A DNA stretch of 64,000 nt from Achatina immaculata. Lineage: Eukaryota > Mollusca > Gastropoda > Stylommatophora > Achatinidae. Below are positions 33,244 to 48,200 of this stretch, one piece after another (position 1 is the stretch's first letter; each line of letters opens with the position of its first letter). The translations under genes and the position numbers were made by a program. Location of the stretch: assembly GCA_009760885.1 (NCBI GenBank), contig CM019713.1, forward strand, positions 5,028,996 through 5,092,995, given 5' to 3'. Under the pieces are notes generated by a model. The model was given only the letters and a program-made list of their open reading frames with translations, did not search any database and was not told the DNA's origin.

Positions 33244-36200
33244 GTGTGAAAATGGGTCACTGAGAAGTATAGTTACTTATGTCTAGTTTTTTTTTTTTTT
33301 AATAAGTATGTCAAAGAGATTATTTATGTCTCTTTGGAGAAGTGGCCTTTTGTGCCTCTTTCTGTTTCATAAGATGGTTTTTAAACAAAAAGATGTCATC
33401 TGCTTATAGGATTTGCCAAAAGTCATTTTGATGAGTAGTTCGTGTCTGGGCTATTTCTGCCACAATGTGATCAGCATATTTGGCCACATGAATAGAAAAC
33501 CATGTTTGTATTAATGCTGGGTCCAGTCTCTTTGTGCTTGCATTCTTCAGTCTTTTACGCCTGGCACAAGTGCACCTTGCAAAAAAAAGTGTGTTGATCT
33601 CAAAGTTCACTGATTTGGTTTTTAAAAATTATTTTTTGGTACTTGCATTGTTCTTAGGTGGGTTTCAAGTGATGATGTGATGTGCATATTAACTGACTCC
33701 AGGTTGAAATGAGTGAATTGACCAGTGCCATCTTGTTACCTCTGCTCAATCTGTTTGCAGCATTTGTGCACTTTGTGTCTCAGTGTTGCATTTTGGCAAT
33801 TTTAACTTTAAAAAAAAATACTAAAACTTTTTACTTGTGTTATTGTTATTATTATGATTTTTATATCCAGTGCATTGCCAAATAAGTGTAGTGCTAATAA
33901 AAAGAAGAATCACAAGCATTTTATTTAAATCAAAACTAGAAATGATTTAAACATAGTGAGGAAAACATACCAAACACTGGGTTTGGCATGCCAGTTAGCA
34001 CAGTTGTGAACTGAAGGGAATTCTTGAAGGAAATTAAAAGTGCTACCCCAGTGAACATATAAGAAAGGTTTATTGTTAAAGTGGAGAATGTTTAATGATC
34101 TGGACACAAGATTAGAACAGCTGTAATTTTCCTTGAGCAAATCTAGCACAAGGCCTTAACTCTCTTCAGTTTTATGAATTCTGTGAGTGGTGAGGCAGTG
34201 GAACAGGAGATATTTTAAGGTAGCAAAGGTTCATTCATGAGGTGTAATGAAAGAAGCCATGATTAGAATATAACAGTGCAAGATGAAGCAGCAAGTGTTG
34301 ATGCAGAAAACTATCGAGATGACCTAGTTAAAAGGTAGTTGATGAATGTGACAACATTAAGGACAAACTTTGAAAATTGATGAAATGGCCCCATATTGAT
34401 ATCATTCACCTAGATCTTCCATAACTAGAGGAGAGAATTCAGTCCCTGGCTTCCAAGCTGCAAGAAACAGGCTAACTCTCTTGTTAGGTGCTATTGTAGC
34501 TGCCGACTGAAAGTTGAAGCCGGTGCTCGTCTGCCATTCTGAAAATCCTATGGCGCTGAAGACATATGACAAAGCTAACCTGTCTGTGTTATAAATTAAA
34601 CAACAAAGTCTGGGTGACAGCAGATCTGTTTACTGTGTGGTTTAACGAATACTGTAAGCCAGCTGTTGAGGCCCATTGACTAGCATCTCATGATTATCCT
34701 TTAACAGATGAGAACTTGCTTTCAGTAAATGAACAGAGAAAGTTTATTCAGGTGGAATCTACCCCTGCTGAAGATCCAGTGAACACTGCTGAAATGACAA
34801 AGGATTTAGAACACTATGTTAGGTTACGTGATACAGTAGTAGCACGCTTTACAAAACATGAAAAGAATGCTGCAAAACCATTCAAACAACCTACAGATTT
34901 CTACATTAACAAATTGTTTGCAAATAAATATTGTCCATTTATTACTTTTTCACATTCTCTGAATTAAAGGAGCGGAAACAACGCAGACTAGATCTGACAG
35001 AGCTTCAAGAGATGTGGGAAAAGAATGAGCAGTCACTGAAAGCATTACACCAGAATCGCAGAACATTAGCAAAGGTAAAAACTGTAACACATCTAAATGA
35101 TTTTATATTTCAGAAATAATGCTTTCGTGCCTCAAACTTGTTTATTCTTCTTTTTCTGTGTTCCATGTTTATAGCATATATGTTTGTTGTCCAGATAAAT
35201 TGTGCAGTCTTTTGGAGGTCACGTTTTGTACCCCAAAGTTTGTCTTCCAGTGTGGCTAGATCTGGGTTTGGACTTCTTGGCAGAGAGGCAGAACTGCAGA
35301 ATGTGCTGTGAATCTGGATTCCTGTCTTTTATGTGCAGAATATACTCATATGGTAGACTGAAGCAATACGGATGTGCTCACAGCTGGCAAGGTCTGAAGG
35401 TGGTGGTTTGTTCTTAGTGCGAGAGGTGCAGCATCTAGTTGTTAGATAGTGGGTTATGCTGGTCATAGTTTCCAGCATTGATGCTTTTTTATTATAATTT
35501 TTGCTCCCCTGCATGAGACAGAGTGTTGAGGTTTAGGATGCCTGCTACCAGATTGGTGTCAGCTTCTTCAGTTCCTGACAGACCACACTGTAATGGAATC
35601 CACTGGACCACATATGCCTTTTCATGAGAGTGTGCACAGCATTTGCATTGTGTCTCTTTCTAGGCATTATTAGAGTGACAACAGACTTTGTATGATAGAC
35701 TTGCTGTAGGTGAAGAAGGCAGTGTGACTGCAAGTGCTAATTAGTCTGACAGCTTTTAAGAGATCAGTGAGCTCTGCTCAACAGAGGATGGTCAGAGTAA
35801 CAGGCAGACATGAAATGTGAAAGTGTGCGATTATCAGTCAATCAAATGCTGTGTCACGTGGCATAGGCAATCAGTTCTCTCCACAATTCCGCATCTTTAG
35901 ACTTGATTATGAGATCCGCAGGTGACTTTCTTCCTAGCCACACTGACAGCCTATCCAGTAACTTCTCTCTCTGTCTTTTCTTCCCTCAGTTTTTCCATTT
36001 GCCATAATTTGTTCCAATTTTCCTCTTCTCAGAAAATGTCCTACAAATCTTGCTTGTCTGCCTCTGATCTTTTGCTGTAATTTGTCTTTTAACTCCAGCC
36101 TCTCTTAAGACTTCTTCATTGGTTTTCTTAACTGTCCATGGTACCTTCAATATCCTTCTTATGAACCACATTTCCATAGCTTCCATTTCTTGCTGTACTC

Positions 36201-39200
36201 TCTTATTCATGGACAGTGCTTCACATCCATAAAACAAAATTGGCTGATGTAACATTTACATACTCAGAATCTTGTTTCCATTGATATGGATCTGTTGCAT
36301 AAGATGTTTCTCATTTTCTGGAATGCTGACTTGGCCTGAGCATGTCTGCCTTTTATTTCATTGTAATATTTCCTATCAGCTGTTATAATTGTTCCTAAGT
36401 ACTTGAATCCATCAACTTGTTTCAGTTCTGTGCCATTGATGGTAATGCTACATTTTGGTGGTATTTTTTCTTTGAGATAACCATCACTTCAGTCTTTTTA
36501 TTCAGCCTGTGACCTTTACTTTTATTTTCACGAACTATGACGTCCAGAAGAGCATGTAGCTCTCCTTCACTTTAGCAATCAGAACTGTGTCGTCTGCATA
36601 TCTTAAGTTGTTAAGGTTGTACCTGCCAATTGATATTCCTGGCAAGCTCTCTATATTTCTCATTATGTTTTCACTGTACAAGGAGAAGAGGTCAGGATAC
36701 AGAACATATCCTTGTCTCACTCTCAATTTTATGTCTTGGAATGCTCCCATTTGGTTCTTAACTTTCATTGCTGCTGATTGCTGCCAGTATATGTTTTTGA
36801 TGAGTTTCAGATCTTTCCCATCTATATTGATGTCTTCTAGCATTCTTATAATTTTTGTGTGTCTCACTTTATCGAATACTTTATAGTAGTCTAAGAAGCA
36901 TAAGTATAGGTCTGCCTTTACCTCTATTGATCTTTCCATCAATGTTCTCAATATATGTATGGCATTACTTGTGCCTTTTCCTTCGACTAAGCCGCATTGT
37001 TCTTCAGTGATTTCTGGTTTTATTTTGCCCCTGACTTTTCTCATGACAATATGAAGCAGGATTTTGGTAACATGGCTCATAAGACTATCAAGGAAGTGTG
37101 GATTGTCATGATTGTTCTTGGGAATGTATAGTGCTGGTTTCCCCTTGCCTTCCACCAGTGTGTTTATAGTTTACCCCTCTAGCCTTTGACTCTGGCCAGA
37201 GCCTACCCTCCAAGCAGCAGGGGTTTGAAATCAGAGTTTTCCCTTTCCTAGATGAGCTGCCACTCAAGGCTAACGAGTCTCATCTACCCGAAGCGTCTGG
37301 TTTTCAGGTGCCAGGTAATGCTGATTTGGATAGTGAAAACTTGTCTGTATATATTTTAATTTTCATCCATAAAATTTTTTACTGAGACTTTTTATGATTT
37401 TGAAATTTAAAGAATTTTTCCTTAGGTATTTTACTTTTCATTATAAATTCTTTATAAGAGAGGTTCATATGTCATAGACATTTGCATTGTAATTTGGTAA
37501 TAAGTTAAGGCTGAGTTATAAAAAATATTTCATGAGCATGAAAAGAGCAGGACATAATATATTCTTGCTTTAAAGAAAATCACATGGCAGAATTTTTGTA
37601 TGTAAGAATTTCTTCACATGTGTTTTACTTTCAGTGGTCTCGATACATGAGATGTGACGGATCACCTGACCCCATGAATCAACTGGAAATTAACACTTAT
37701 ATCAATCTACGGCTAGAGGACCAGTCTCGCGATGATGCTGAGAATGTTCTCAAGGACAGTGAGATGGACTTAATGGTGAGTTTTTCAAGATAGTTATATC
37801 TCTCACAGTGTATCTCTGTGTGTGTTTGCATTGTGTTTGGAGGATGGTAAATAAATTCAAATAATGGCAGGAAAATGCGGAAAAGGTCAAAGTGATCTTA
37901 AAAGGTACAAATTCTTCATGTTGTCAGAAACTTGCCAAAGTGTGTTTGTACTCAACATATGGCCATGAATTTAATTTATTTGCAGTTCTCAGAACACAGC
38001 ATTGATGTGAATATAAGTGGGCTAATGTGGCATTCTTGATTTTCTAGACTGGACTCCAGAAGTAAGTTTCTTTGTAGGTTCCATCAACAAGGAGAACTTG
38101 TCAATCCTAGTTCCACTGACCAAGTAGAGTTACAGTAACTGCACTAGCTGGCTCAGGTGTAAGGGGCCAGATAACTAAACTTCTTCTGGTGTAGTAGTCT
38201 TTTCCTGATGAGTGCCACATTACATTGATTTACTTTGTCCCTCATTCACTCATAATTACATGTTTGTAAAATCACCCATGACAGAAACACAAAGGCATCT
38301 ATGTTGGTACGTACTCACTTAGCTTTTGATCTTATAGAACTCTTTCTGTGTATATTTCAGTACGTTTTTTCCCACAAAAAATGTCATTACAGCCATGCAT
38401 CCTCTACCATAAATCAATGAATTTTAACACATTTTTCTATCTTTTTATCATTTCAGCTTACGAGCATTAATTCTTCAGCCTTTACATTTTTCTCTTCAAT
38501 TCCTTAATCCTACATTTATTTTAAGATTAGATGATCATGTTGCAGACAATGACTTGATAAAATATTGACTTTCTGTTTTTTGTCCAACAGTCCATTCTTC
38601 TCAGTTTTATAAGCCACAGTGTGTCTTGATGTAAACATGTCTTTCCATATTCTTATTCTAATTTTTTAAACATTTTGTTTTGTAAATCCACAGTTTTTAA
38701 CTTCAGTTTTTTTATTGTTTCCTGTCACATGCATGAACTGTTCCCCCCCCCCCCCCAATTGATTAGTTTGTTATTAATGAGGAGTGATAATTTAGAGAAA
38801 TTAATGAGGAGTGATAATTTAGGGAACAGGAAATTTAGCCATCTGTTGAATTTGTTCCTTATTTCTGTTTTCTTTCCTTTACCATTTTCTTTATCTGATC
38901 TGTTATTACATCGTTTGCACACTAAACATTTTGATAGCTGATTATTGAGCTGAAATTCATGTTTTTATCCTAAACATTCCCATAGCTGATGAATGAGCTG
39001 AAATTCATCCTGGCAGATTTACCTTCAGAGGAGCTTTCTGAAATGCAGAGGAGTGTTTATCAGGAGGTGGGAGCTTGGTTCTGTGTGATGTGTTATTTAC
39101 ATGTTCATTGTGTTGTGTAAAAATAACTACACTGTGAAACATAATCTTATTTTATATGGAATATGGGATTATTGTTTTTTCTAAAACTAATTAAGCCAGA

Positions 39201-42200
39201 ATGAAAGGATAATAGCAATTCTTTAAACATATCATGAGAATTCAGAGATTAGAGAACATGATAATCATTGAAAAACTGAAGAGCAAATGAAATAGAAGGA
39301 GGTCAAGAGACAAAAAATAAATTACAGATTGACAGAATGGAATGGGAAAAAGGGACAGCTGATCTGAATGGAAATACCAAAGGCCACATGCATTGGTGAA
39401 GCATGATCACTAACATGTATTTGCAAGTCACATAATGAATCTTACATCTTATATCTTTCCCATGCTGCTAAACGTCACATAGGGCCTGCATGGTAGTTCG
39501 CCAAGATTTCCTGCCTTTGGTGAGTTTTTCAATCTCATCAAGGGATGTTATGCCCACTGAACTGGCCTCATGTAATGAATACTTTCTAGATATTGTGGGA
39601 CTGAACCGTTTTCTCTCCTGCCAGTGATGATGATTGATGATAGTGACTCTCACGTCTTTTCTCATGTTCTGGGACATACACAAGAAGATATGATGAGCCA
39701 AAGTGCCTGGCTTTTTCAGCAAACTCTGCCAAAACCAAGGATCAAAGTCAATCTCTTCCTCATTTACCAGAATACAACCTGTCACAAAGGAAAGCTGTGA
39801 AGTAGGGTCCCCACTGATAGAGCATCATTAGCCTTTGTGTATAGCAGCTCCCCCCCCCCCCCCCCCCAGCGATCTTCTTGTTATGAAGAAAGGGCTTAAG
39901 TACAACCAAAAAAAACAGGCAGACCTTATTCATTCATTCATTCATTCATTTGCATGTCCCTTGTGGAACTTTGCCTCCCTAACAGCACTCCTGTAGGCCT
40001 CCTGGTTGTGAGCAAGATGGCCTGCTGCTGATGAATCCATTTGCAGATCAACAACGATGTCTTGCAGCCATCTTTGCCTTGGTCTTCCTCTCTTTCTTTT
40101 TCCCATTATGTACCCTTCCAAGACGGTTTTCTCTAGATTATCATGATGTTTAATGTGTCCAAAATTTTGTAGGCAGACCTACAAAATTATAAGATCACAA
40201 TCTGCCTAAGAAGAAAATGTGCACACTGCAACAACCAAGGTAGCATGCAAAATCACAAATGAAGTGTCAGTATCTGCAGCCTCTGAAAATTCTTCTTCTT
40301 CTGTGAAGTGTAACCAGCCGGGTGCAGTGCTGAACACTCCATCCACCCCCCCCCCCCCCACTATCCATTCATACCTACATCTCCACCCCTCACACCTTGA
40401 GAGAGTTCATCCCATGTAGTCAGTTATCCAAGAGACAAAACTTGAGATATAGGCTATAGGCACATATAAAGAAGTTAAATCTCTGTATTAGAGTGGATGG
40501 ATCTGAAAATGAAAACATAAAGTTAAAAGATATGAGAGTGCAACAATCAGGTTGCCGTTATGGATCACACAGATTCTTCATCACAGAAAGTTATTTGATA
40601 ATCTAGTGGCTCTTACAACCATGATGAAGTTCATATCTGAAATTGGATTGACAGTTTGGGAAAGAATGTACATTTGAAGAAGAAGAAGAAGAATAAGGAG
40701 GAGGAAGAGGAGCAGGAGGAAGAAGAAGAAGAAGAATTATTATTATTTGAGTCATTTAAAAAATGTTTAGGTTTCTGTCTAAATCCAGAAACAAGATGAT
40801 CACAGCACTTGAAATGAGATGGTGATGAGAGATTTCCAGCATACCCATAAAACAGTGAGGAATTGAGAAATTATGAGAAATTATAGTAAATAACATCATG
40901 CATGGACATATCTGGCCAACAAAGCACAACCAGATAAGCTGCTGTAACAGGAATTGTTAACACTTGTTCACATGTTTACTTGCTTGTTTATAGTGTATGG
41001 TTTATGATCTGGGTCATCATCATTGCACTCCAGACAAGTCCACATGTGCTCATATTCCCCCTTCCCCCCTTTTCAACATATTCATCTGCATCTTGTGGCT
41101 AATAGTGCCCATCCCGTCTACGTCCATTATGCCTCTTTTCTGGCCATGCCAAGCTGTACTCCCAGCTTTCTCTGTCTAAGCAGCCTTGTGGATTTGCTAC
41201 TTTCAAAGTCCTCCACTCTGCTTATCTCTCTGAGCATGCTAGCAATATCAGCTTAGTCCAGTGACCGTCCATCTGTGATGATGGCAGAGCCGGCCAGCCT
41301 ATCAGCTCTCTCATTTCCCTGAATGGCCACATGCCCAGGGACATAGTTGAAAGTGCCTCTATGAATCGTTGATTTCTGCAGTGACTCAAGCCATTGCCTG
41401 TGTAGAGAGCCTGCTTTTGCCTTCTGGATCATATTTATTGAATCATTTAGTATGCAGTCACATTAAAGATTATAATATAATAATATAATAGTGACTCCAG
41501 CCACTTGAATGCTTTCATCACCACCATTTCCTCCATTGTATTGCTGCTTGTGGTCATAGTGAAGGCATCACTGGGTTCCTGAGTTGTTCTGCCCGCTGAG
41601 TATGCTGTGAATCCCATGCAATCCTTTGGTGCCACCTGTGTAAATAACATCTGCCTCATTGGAGTTTTCACTGATGAGGGTGTTGACTTCTGCATTCATA
41701 GGAAGTGGATTCTGTTCCGTGATCCTCTTGTCAAACATGACAATGCAAGAGAAGGTGCCCCTGAATGATGCAGCCATAGTTACCCATTATCCACCAGGGT
41801 TGATGTTGTTAACTTCACAGACTTGCTTCATAACATACTCTGCGTGACCCATACATGATTAGCCCCGCTTTAGCCTGTCACTGTTTTCTTTGAGGAGCTC
41901 TAGGTAATCACCATATCCTGATCCTGTGATTCATGGTGGAGAGATCAAGCTTGTTTATGAGAGAGCATGCATGTTATTCTGTCTGCCTGTAACTGTCACT
42001 GGAAGTTCATGGCACATGATGTTATAGTGACACAGGTTTCGTATTTGATAGGTGGTGGACAACAATAACTTTCACTAATTCACGGAATAAACTCAGCTCT
42101 ATTTCCGCTGTGAGCTACATAAACAGTTTTTAAAAAAAAAAAAAAATTAAAAAACTGCATATGCCTGGTTTTTTGTTTTGTTTTTTTTGCTTTAGAGGTG

Positions 42201-45200
42201 ACCAACTGAGCTAATGGACTGCATGAAGGATCGGGTACACTGGAGAAGCATTATAGCCAATACCACTTGGCATGGCACCTGATGATAATGATGATGACAC
42301 TTTGGAGGTCATTTAAATGTGCTACATAAACTAAATATTAGCTTCTGGACATTTCACTGAAAAAAAATATGGCTGCATCGTTTACTTACATTTTTGTGTG
42401 TGTGTGTGGCCTTGGGATATTTGCTAGTAAAAAAGTTAATAACCATATTTCTCTGCAAGCCTTCTCATTGTGGAAGTACACCCATCTCCACTTTATTTAT
42501 CAGCATTCTGTTTAGTGAAAATGGTGCTTAATAGTTAGATATGATCTTCACCTGTTGTGTTATTCAGAATAATTAACAACTGGTCCTGTTAGTTTTTCTT
42601 TCCCAAAACTAACATACAAAATATTTGTAAAAGCCAGACCAAAATTAACTGTACAAATTTAACAGCTGTTTCAGATGAACCAGCTGAATGATGTCACTGG
42701 CTTAGACAAGCTATAGTTTTCAGTCACCTCTTTAGACCATGTTATTTTTCTGTGGCAGCCATCTCTGCTCCCCCGTTTGCCTTCATGTGGCAGCCATCTT
42801 TGCTACCACTTTTGCCCTCATCTGGCAGCCATCTTTGCTCCCCCTTTTGCCTTCATCTGGCAGCCATCTTTGCTTCCCCCTTTTGCCCTCATCTGGCAGC
42901 CATCTTTGCTCCCCCTTTTGCCTTCATCTGGCAGCCATCTTTGCTCCCCCTTTTGCCCTCATCTGGCAGCCATCTTTGCTCCACCTTTTGCCCTCATGTT
43001 TTTGTTAGAAGTCCTTGTCAGAGCACATGTTTGTTTTAAAGATAAAAAAAGTGATAACATCCACTTCTAAACAGATCATTGAGAAACTAGAGAGGCTTAT
43101 CACTTCTAAGCTGGACATTGCTTCACTGAAGATTTTATGTAATTCGGTTGTTTTGGCACACAGTGAAACAGGAAATCTCCAGCACACTGTGAAGAATGAT
43201 TATATTGCTCTGTGCATCTGGGGAAATCTGATGAAGAATCCAAGGTATTCTTTGGCTGATCGTTAATATTCTGTATCATTTAAAAGGAGTTAATACATGA
43301 ATGCAATGCTGCATGATGTGAACAAGATGTGCATTAATTTGGTATGACAGTTATATTTATAATTAGTATATTGTGCAGTTTATCATATCCCATTTCAAAA
43401 ACTGGCTGCATAGTAGAACAACCAAATGACTAAATGACTAGATAAACTATTTAGAGACAAAGAGTGTCATTTACAATGTGTACTGAATGTAATTGGAAGA
43501 AATGTAGTGTATAAACAATGAATCTGACCTAATCCACCAGCTTACCTTTATATAGCTTCTACAGTGATCCAGTAGTCAGTCTATACTAACTGAGAATATC
43601 CAGCACAAATAAAAGTCTCTGCTGTGTCGAGTTCAGACTTCAGAACATATACTACAAGAATACCCAGTCCAAATAGATTACACAGATTTCTGTCATTAAG
43701 CATGGTTAGAGGAAATGGACTTGAGACAGGACATACAGATTCATTCATTCATTTGCATGTCCTTTGTGGAACTTTGCCTCCTGTAGGCCTCTCTGTTGTG
43801 AGCAAGATGGCCTGCCGCTGCTGCATCCATTTGCAGATCGTCAATGATGTCTTGCAGCCATCTTTATTTTGGTCCAAAACATACAGATTAGGGTTCCAAA
43901 TTTACTTTGATTTACAGCTTTAATGTTGAAGAGACTAACAAAATAGCTTTTAAGCTACTTTTATTATTATTTTTTTCTAAAACTGTATCTCTGAGATCTC
44001 TGTCATATGTAACATTAGTACAAAGAAATGTTTTATTGGGGTAATTGTCTTGTTTCTTTTTAGTACAAACATGCATTTGCACATTGACAAATAAAAATTC
44101 TTACAGTTCAGTTTTATTCATGAGTGAAATTAGTTTTCTTATGGTGCATTAATCAGACATTCATGCAGTGCTAACATTATAAGTAAGAGGAATCATTGAA
44201 AATTATGTCCCCTGGCATATAAATGTCGTAGGGGAGTGAAGCCTTCACATTCCTAGGCCACAACAGCATTTGAGGCAGCGATGCCAGACCCTGTCTTGGT
44301 TGCCTTTGTTTTCTCAAGGAAATCCCAGATATGCATTTCTTGAGGCTGAGTTGACCAGTTGGTCTGGAAAAATTCCATCCCAGTGCAAAATCAAACCAGA
44401 GACCCTCTAGTCAGTAAGTGAGTGCATTGCATTATTACTACACCGCTGCAAAAGTACCATAGCCAGTACCATAACAGATTAAGAATTTTTTTTTTAATTG
44501 TGAATCTTTTTTTTTTTTATTCTCTCTTTTGTTTTCAGAGATAAGATTGAAATTTAAACGTATAAATTATAGTCATCATCATGTGCCCTAGTTGGAGGCA
44601 TTGGTGACCATGTCTCTCCACAGTTTCCAATTTTTCATGTTACTCATCAGTTCTGTTGTTGTGCTTCTCCCACGCCAGTTTGTCAAGCTATCTAAGATTT
44701 TCTCTCTTGGTCTACCTCTCCTTTTTTCTGCCTCAAATTTTCCCTGTTGTCACAAAATTTTGGATCCCTCTCTCCTCATTATGTGGCCTATGAATGTAGA
44801 TGACATTTCCCGTACTGTGTTCATTATGGTTTATTTCTCGTTAGCTTTCCTTTGGCATTAATAAATTATAGTAAAGACTGAGAATTTTTTTTAAAATGTT
44901 AATTTTTTTAAAAATGGTGTTTATAATGAAGTATGATAACATGTCATCATCTTCCTAAGAGTTTGAAAGTAAAAAGAAAAAAAGAAATTTTTTTAAAGGC
45001 CTTTTAAAGAGCTGATAAGTAACTGTCAAGCTTTGACATTATCAGATAGAGTTGAACATTTTTTTTAAAAACAAGAGTGTTCTTGGGGCATGGTATTAAA
45101 AAAAAACACATTTGTTAAAATAAAACACTGGGTAAACTGGGAACTGTCATCTTTACAAAGATTTCGGACAATAAAATCATGTAATGAAAATTGCATGATC

Positions 45201-48200
45201 ACTTTTGATTAGGCAGCATTGAATAGTAGTATTAGCATTTTAAAACTGGACTGTGTTTCTGGTAAACTTTAACTTTTAAGTATTCGGGAAGTCCATTGTA
45301 AGGACTTATTAGTCATGTTTCTGTGTTTTGTATTATTTGTTTAGAATTAGGTCACATGAGTTTGCAGATATAAACTTCACGTTTGACATCCCACGAGTCA
45401 TTGCATTGACTGACTGCGCTGTGCGTGTGTTGACCACAAGTTTGACTTTTATTCTCCAACTAGCAAGACAAATCTCCCTCGTATGAAGAAAAAACATGAA
45501 GGTAATGCCCCACAATAGTGGTTCTCAACTTGAATAATTGCAGTTGGTACTTTTAACATGTTATGGATCCAGTGTAATAGTTTGTTGCAATTTTAGATAC
45601 CACTGTTTTTCAAAGTAGTGGATGTGATACTAGTAAAAATAAAAATACTAACAGTAATAATAATAATAATAATCAGAAGAAGAATTGATGATTTGGTTTG
45701 CAGCTTTTTCTTTTTTTGATTCAGTTATCAAATTCAGGTGTTGAAGACTAAAATTTTACTTCAACAACATTTTCACAGTAATCCTCAAACGAGCTCATGG
45801 TCTAAACAGTGACAACCCATGTAGTTATAGGACTTTTGAGTTATTTCATTATTTATTTATTAAAATGTTAACAGAATCAGCAATGGTAAAAGTTGCTCAG
45901 CATAATGTTACTTTGCAACTGATACAAATGTCTCACATCTACCATCTTGAGAATCTCCTGTGAGATGAAGAGAATGAATGTATAAAATTATATCTTAAAT
46001 TGAGATAAAGATGGTGAAAGTATAAAATTGTATCTTAAATTGAGATAAGGAGAGTGAATGTATAGAATTATATCTTAAACTGAGATATAAAGAGAGTGAA
46101 TAGGTAGCCTTGTCATGCCTTAGAGGCACAAAGGGATATGGTGTTAGTACCCATATTTTCCTTGACCTGTCAGCACACTGGAGGATGACATGGTCAGCAT
46201 CACATCTGGCTGTCTATCCTTCCCCAACTTCAGAAGAAGTCAGGTTTCCATCTTATAGTTGGTAATCCAACAAAGACTACAGTTTTTAGCAACAACTTGA
46301 AATTGTAACTAAAAAGTAGTTAGGGCTGAATTAAAGGAGCGTTTTTTACTTGTGCACAAATGAGCATGTTTGTGCTTCTTGTTATTTTGTTTCTAAATTA
46401 GAGTTTAGAACTGTGGCACACCAGTTATTTATCTGTGTTTAAATATTTATATTTGACAGTAAATTAATTAGATATTTCAGTTTTAAAGTAAATGATAGCA
46501 AATATTCAGCATGCAAATTAAATTTACACTTAGTGTTTAACATACTAAAGATTTCAGTTAGCGAATAAGTCTGAAAATAAGTGTTGCAAATAATGATGAC
46601 ACTGTTAGTAATTTTACTGAGCAAATAAGAGTAAAATTTAATGATAAATTTATCATACCAGTGTGTAAATAAGAACTATATATGAGTGTTTTACAAATAA
46701 AATGTTTCATTGGCATATGCATTCATATACTTACAAAATGTTAATGATTTTGGTCACCAGATGTGAGTTCATATATTGACAGATATAACGATTTCATTGA
46801 ATCTAGTGTCAGTTTTAATCTCTGTGTTTTCAATCACTTCTAGAAGAATCTGGTCTCATGGCACCTGAGATACCATTAGGTGAGTCAAAAGAAGACCTGG
46901 AAAGAGAGGAGGAAACAGCTAAAGCGCATTCAGAGGATGAAGAAGAGGAAGGGGAAAAAGAAGACATCGAGGTACCAGGTTCTTGACTGAACTATATCAG
47001 TATTCACAACTCCCCACCTGGACAGCATTTTCTCATCACAATCGTCATCATCATCTTCCCATTAAAAACTTACTAGGCAATCCATCAGGTCAGTAGACAA
47101 GTGGTCTCTCAGTCAGTCTCAGACTTTGGATGTGGGATAGAATCCCACCTGACACATCCGGTTCATAAGTGTTCTTGCCAGTGCTACAGAATGTTTGCAC
47201 TGTGATGAGATCCTTGACAGGAGAAGATCAGAGCGCTTATGGGCTTGTACAATGCAAAGTGATGATAACCCTTTAACATTTAATACCAGTTTGTTTTTAT
47301 TCAAGAAGAGAAGTTCTGTGACAAGTTCTGAGCATTGCCTAAAGATAAAGATCACTTTTGACAGTATCATAAGATGTTTTATGGCATGATCTTCATAATT
47401 ATTCAGGTGTTCAGCAGCAGAATGTAATAAATTGCCTTTGTTCTCATCAAATACCAGCTGCTTCATAAGTTCAGTAATGACTTGTTTCAGTGCCAGTCAT
47501 GGTTGTTTCCCTTCATCTTGTAATGGCATAAAATTATTTCTAGGGTTTTTGCTGGCAATGGTTTGCTAGGCTGGTAGCATCAGAGCTGCTACTCTTAATC
47601 TCTAGAAATTGTTAGGTTATCTTTCATCTCTGTTCTGCGTGTAACATCTCCTTTCATGTATTCCACACTTTTCACCAGTCAAATCCACTGTGTTTTAGTG
47701 AGTCTAAAATACACTGTCATTACAGATGTGAGAATAATGTAGTTGTTAGTAAATTGTCTTTTCAATTTGCACACCTCTGCAGCTACATAGACCAGGATGG
47801 TGACACCAGAAAGGAAGGTAGAATTCAAATTGCAAAAGCAGCATTGACCTTCAATAGTCTTGAGAACATATGACATTCAAAAGTTATAGCACAAAAACCA
47901 AATAAAGATTATTCAATTCAAATGTAATATCCACCCTCATTTATGCATGTGAAAGCTGGAAAACAAGACAAGAAATTAGACTCTTTTGAAAACAAATGCC
48001 TAAGGAAAATACCTGGTATAAAGTGGAATTCAAGAACAACACAGAGATAAGACAGATGAGCAAACAACAACCTGTCTCATGGGTGATCAGAAAAAGAAGA
48101 TGGACATATGTCGGTCATGTGATGAGAAGAAACAACCAGAGAATCCCCAATCTATCAAATGGAAAATGCAAGGCTGAAGTAAAAGAGGTCGACCACATGA

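Noticed and set aside
42739..43070. Three overlapping plus-strand ORFs rich in LAAIFAPPF/WQPSLL repeats
   Set aside because: Produced by the 35/36-bp tandem array; no start context and inside an intron.
47119..47466. 115-codon minus-strand ORF
   Set aside because: No recognised motif, in an intron, no repeat relative or codon pattern to support it.
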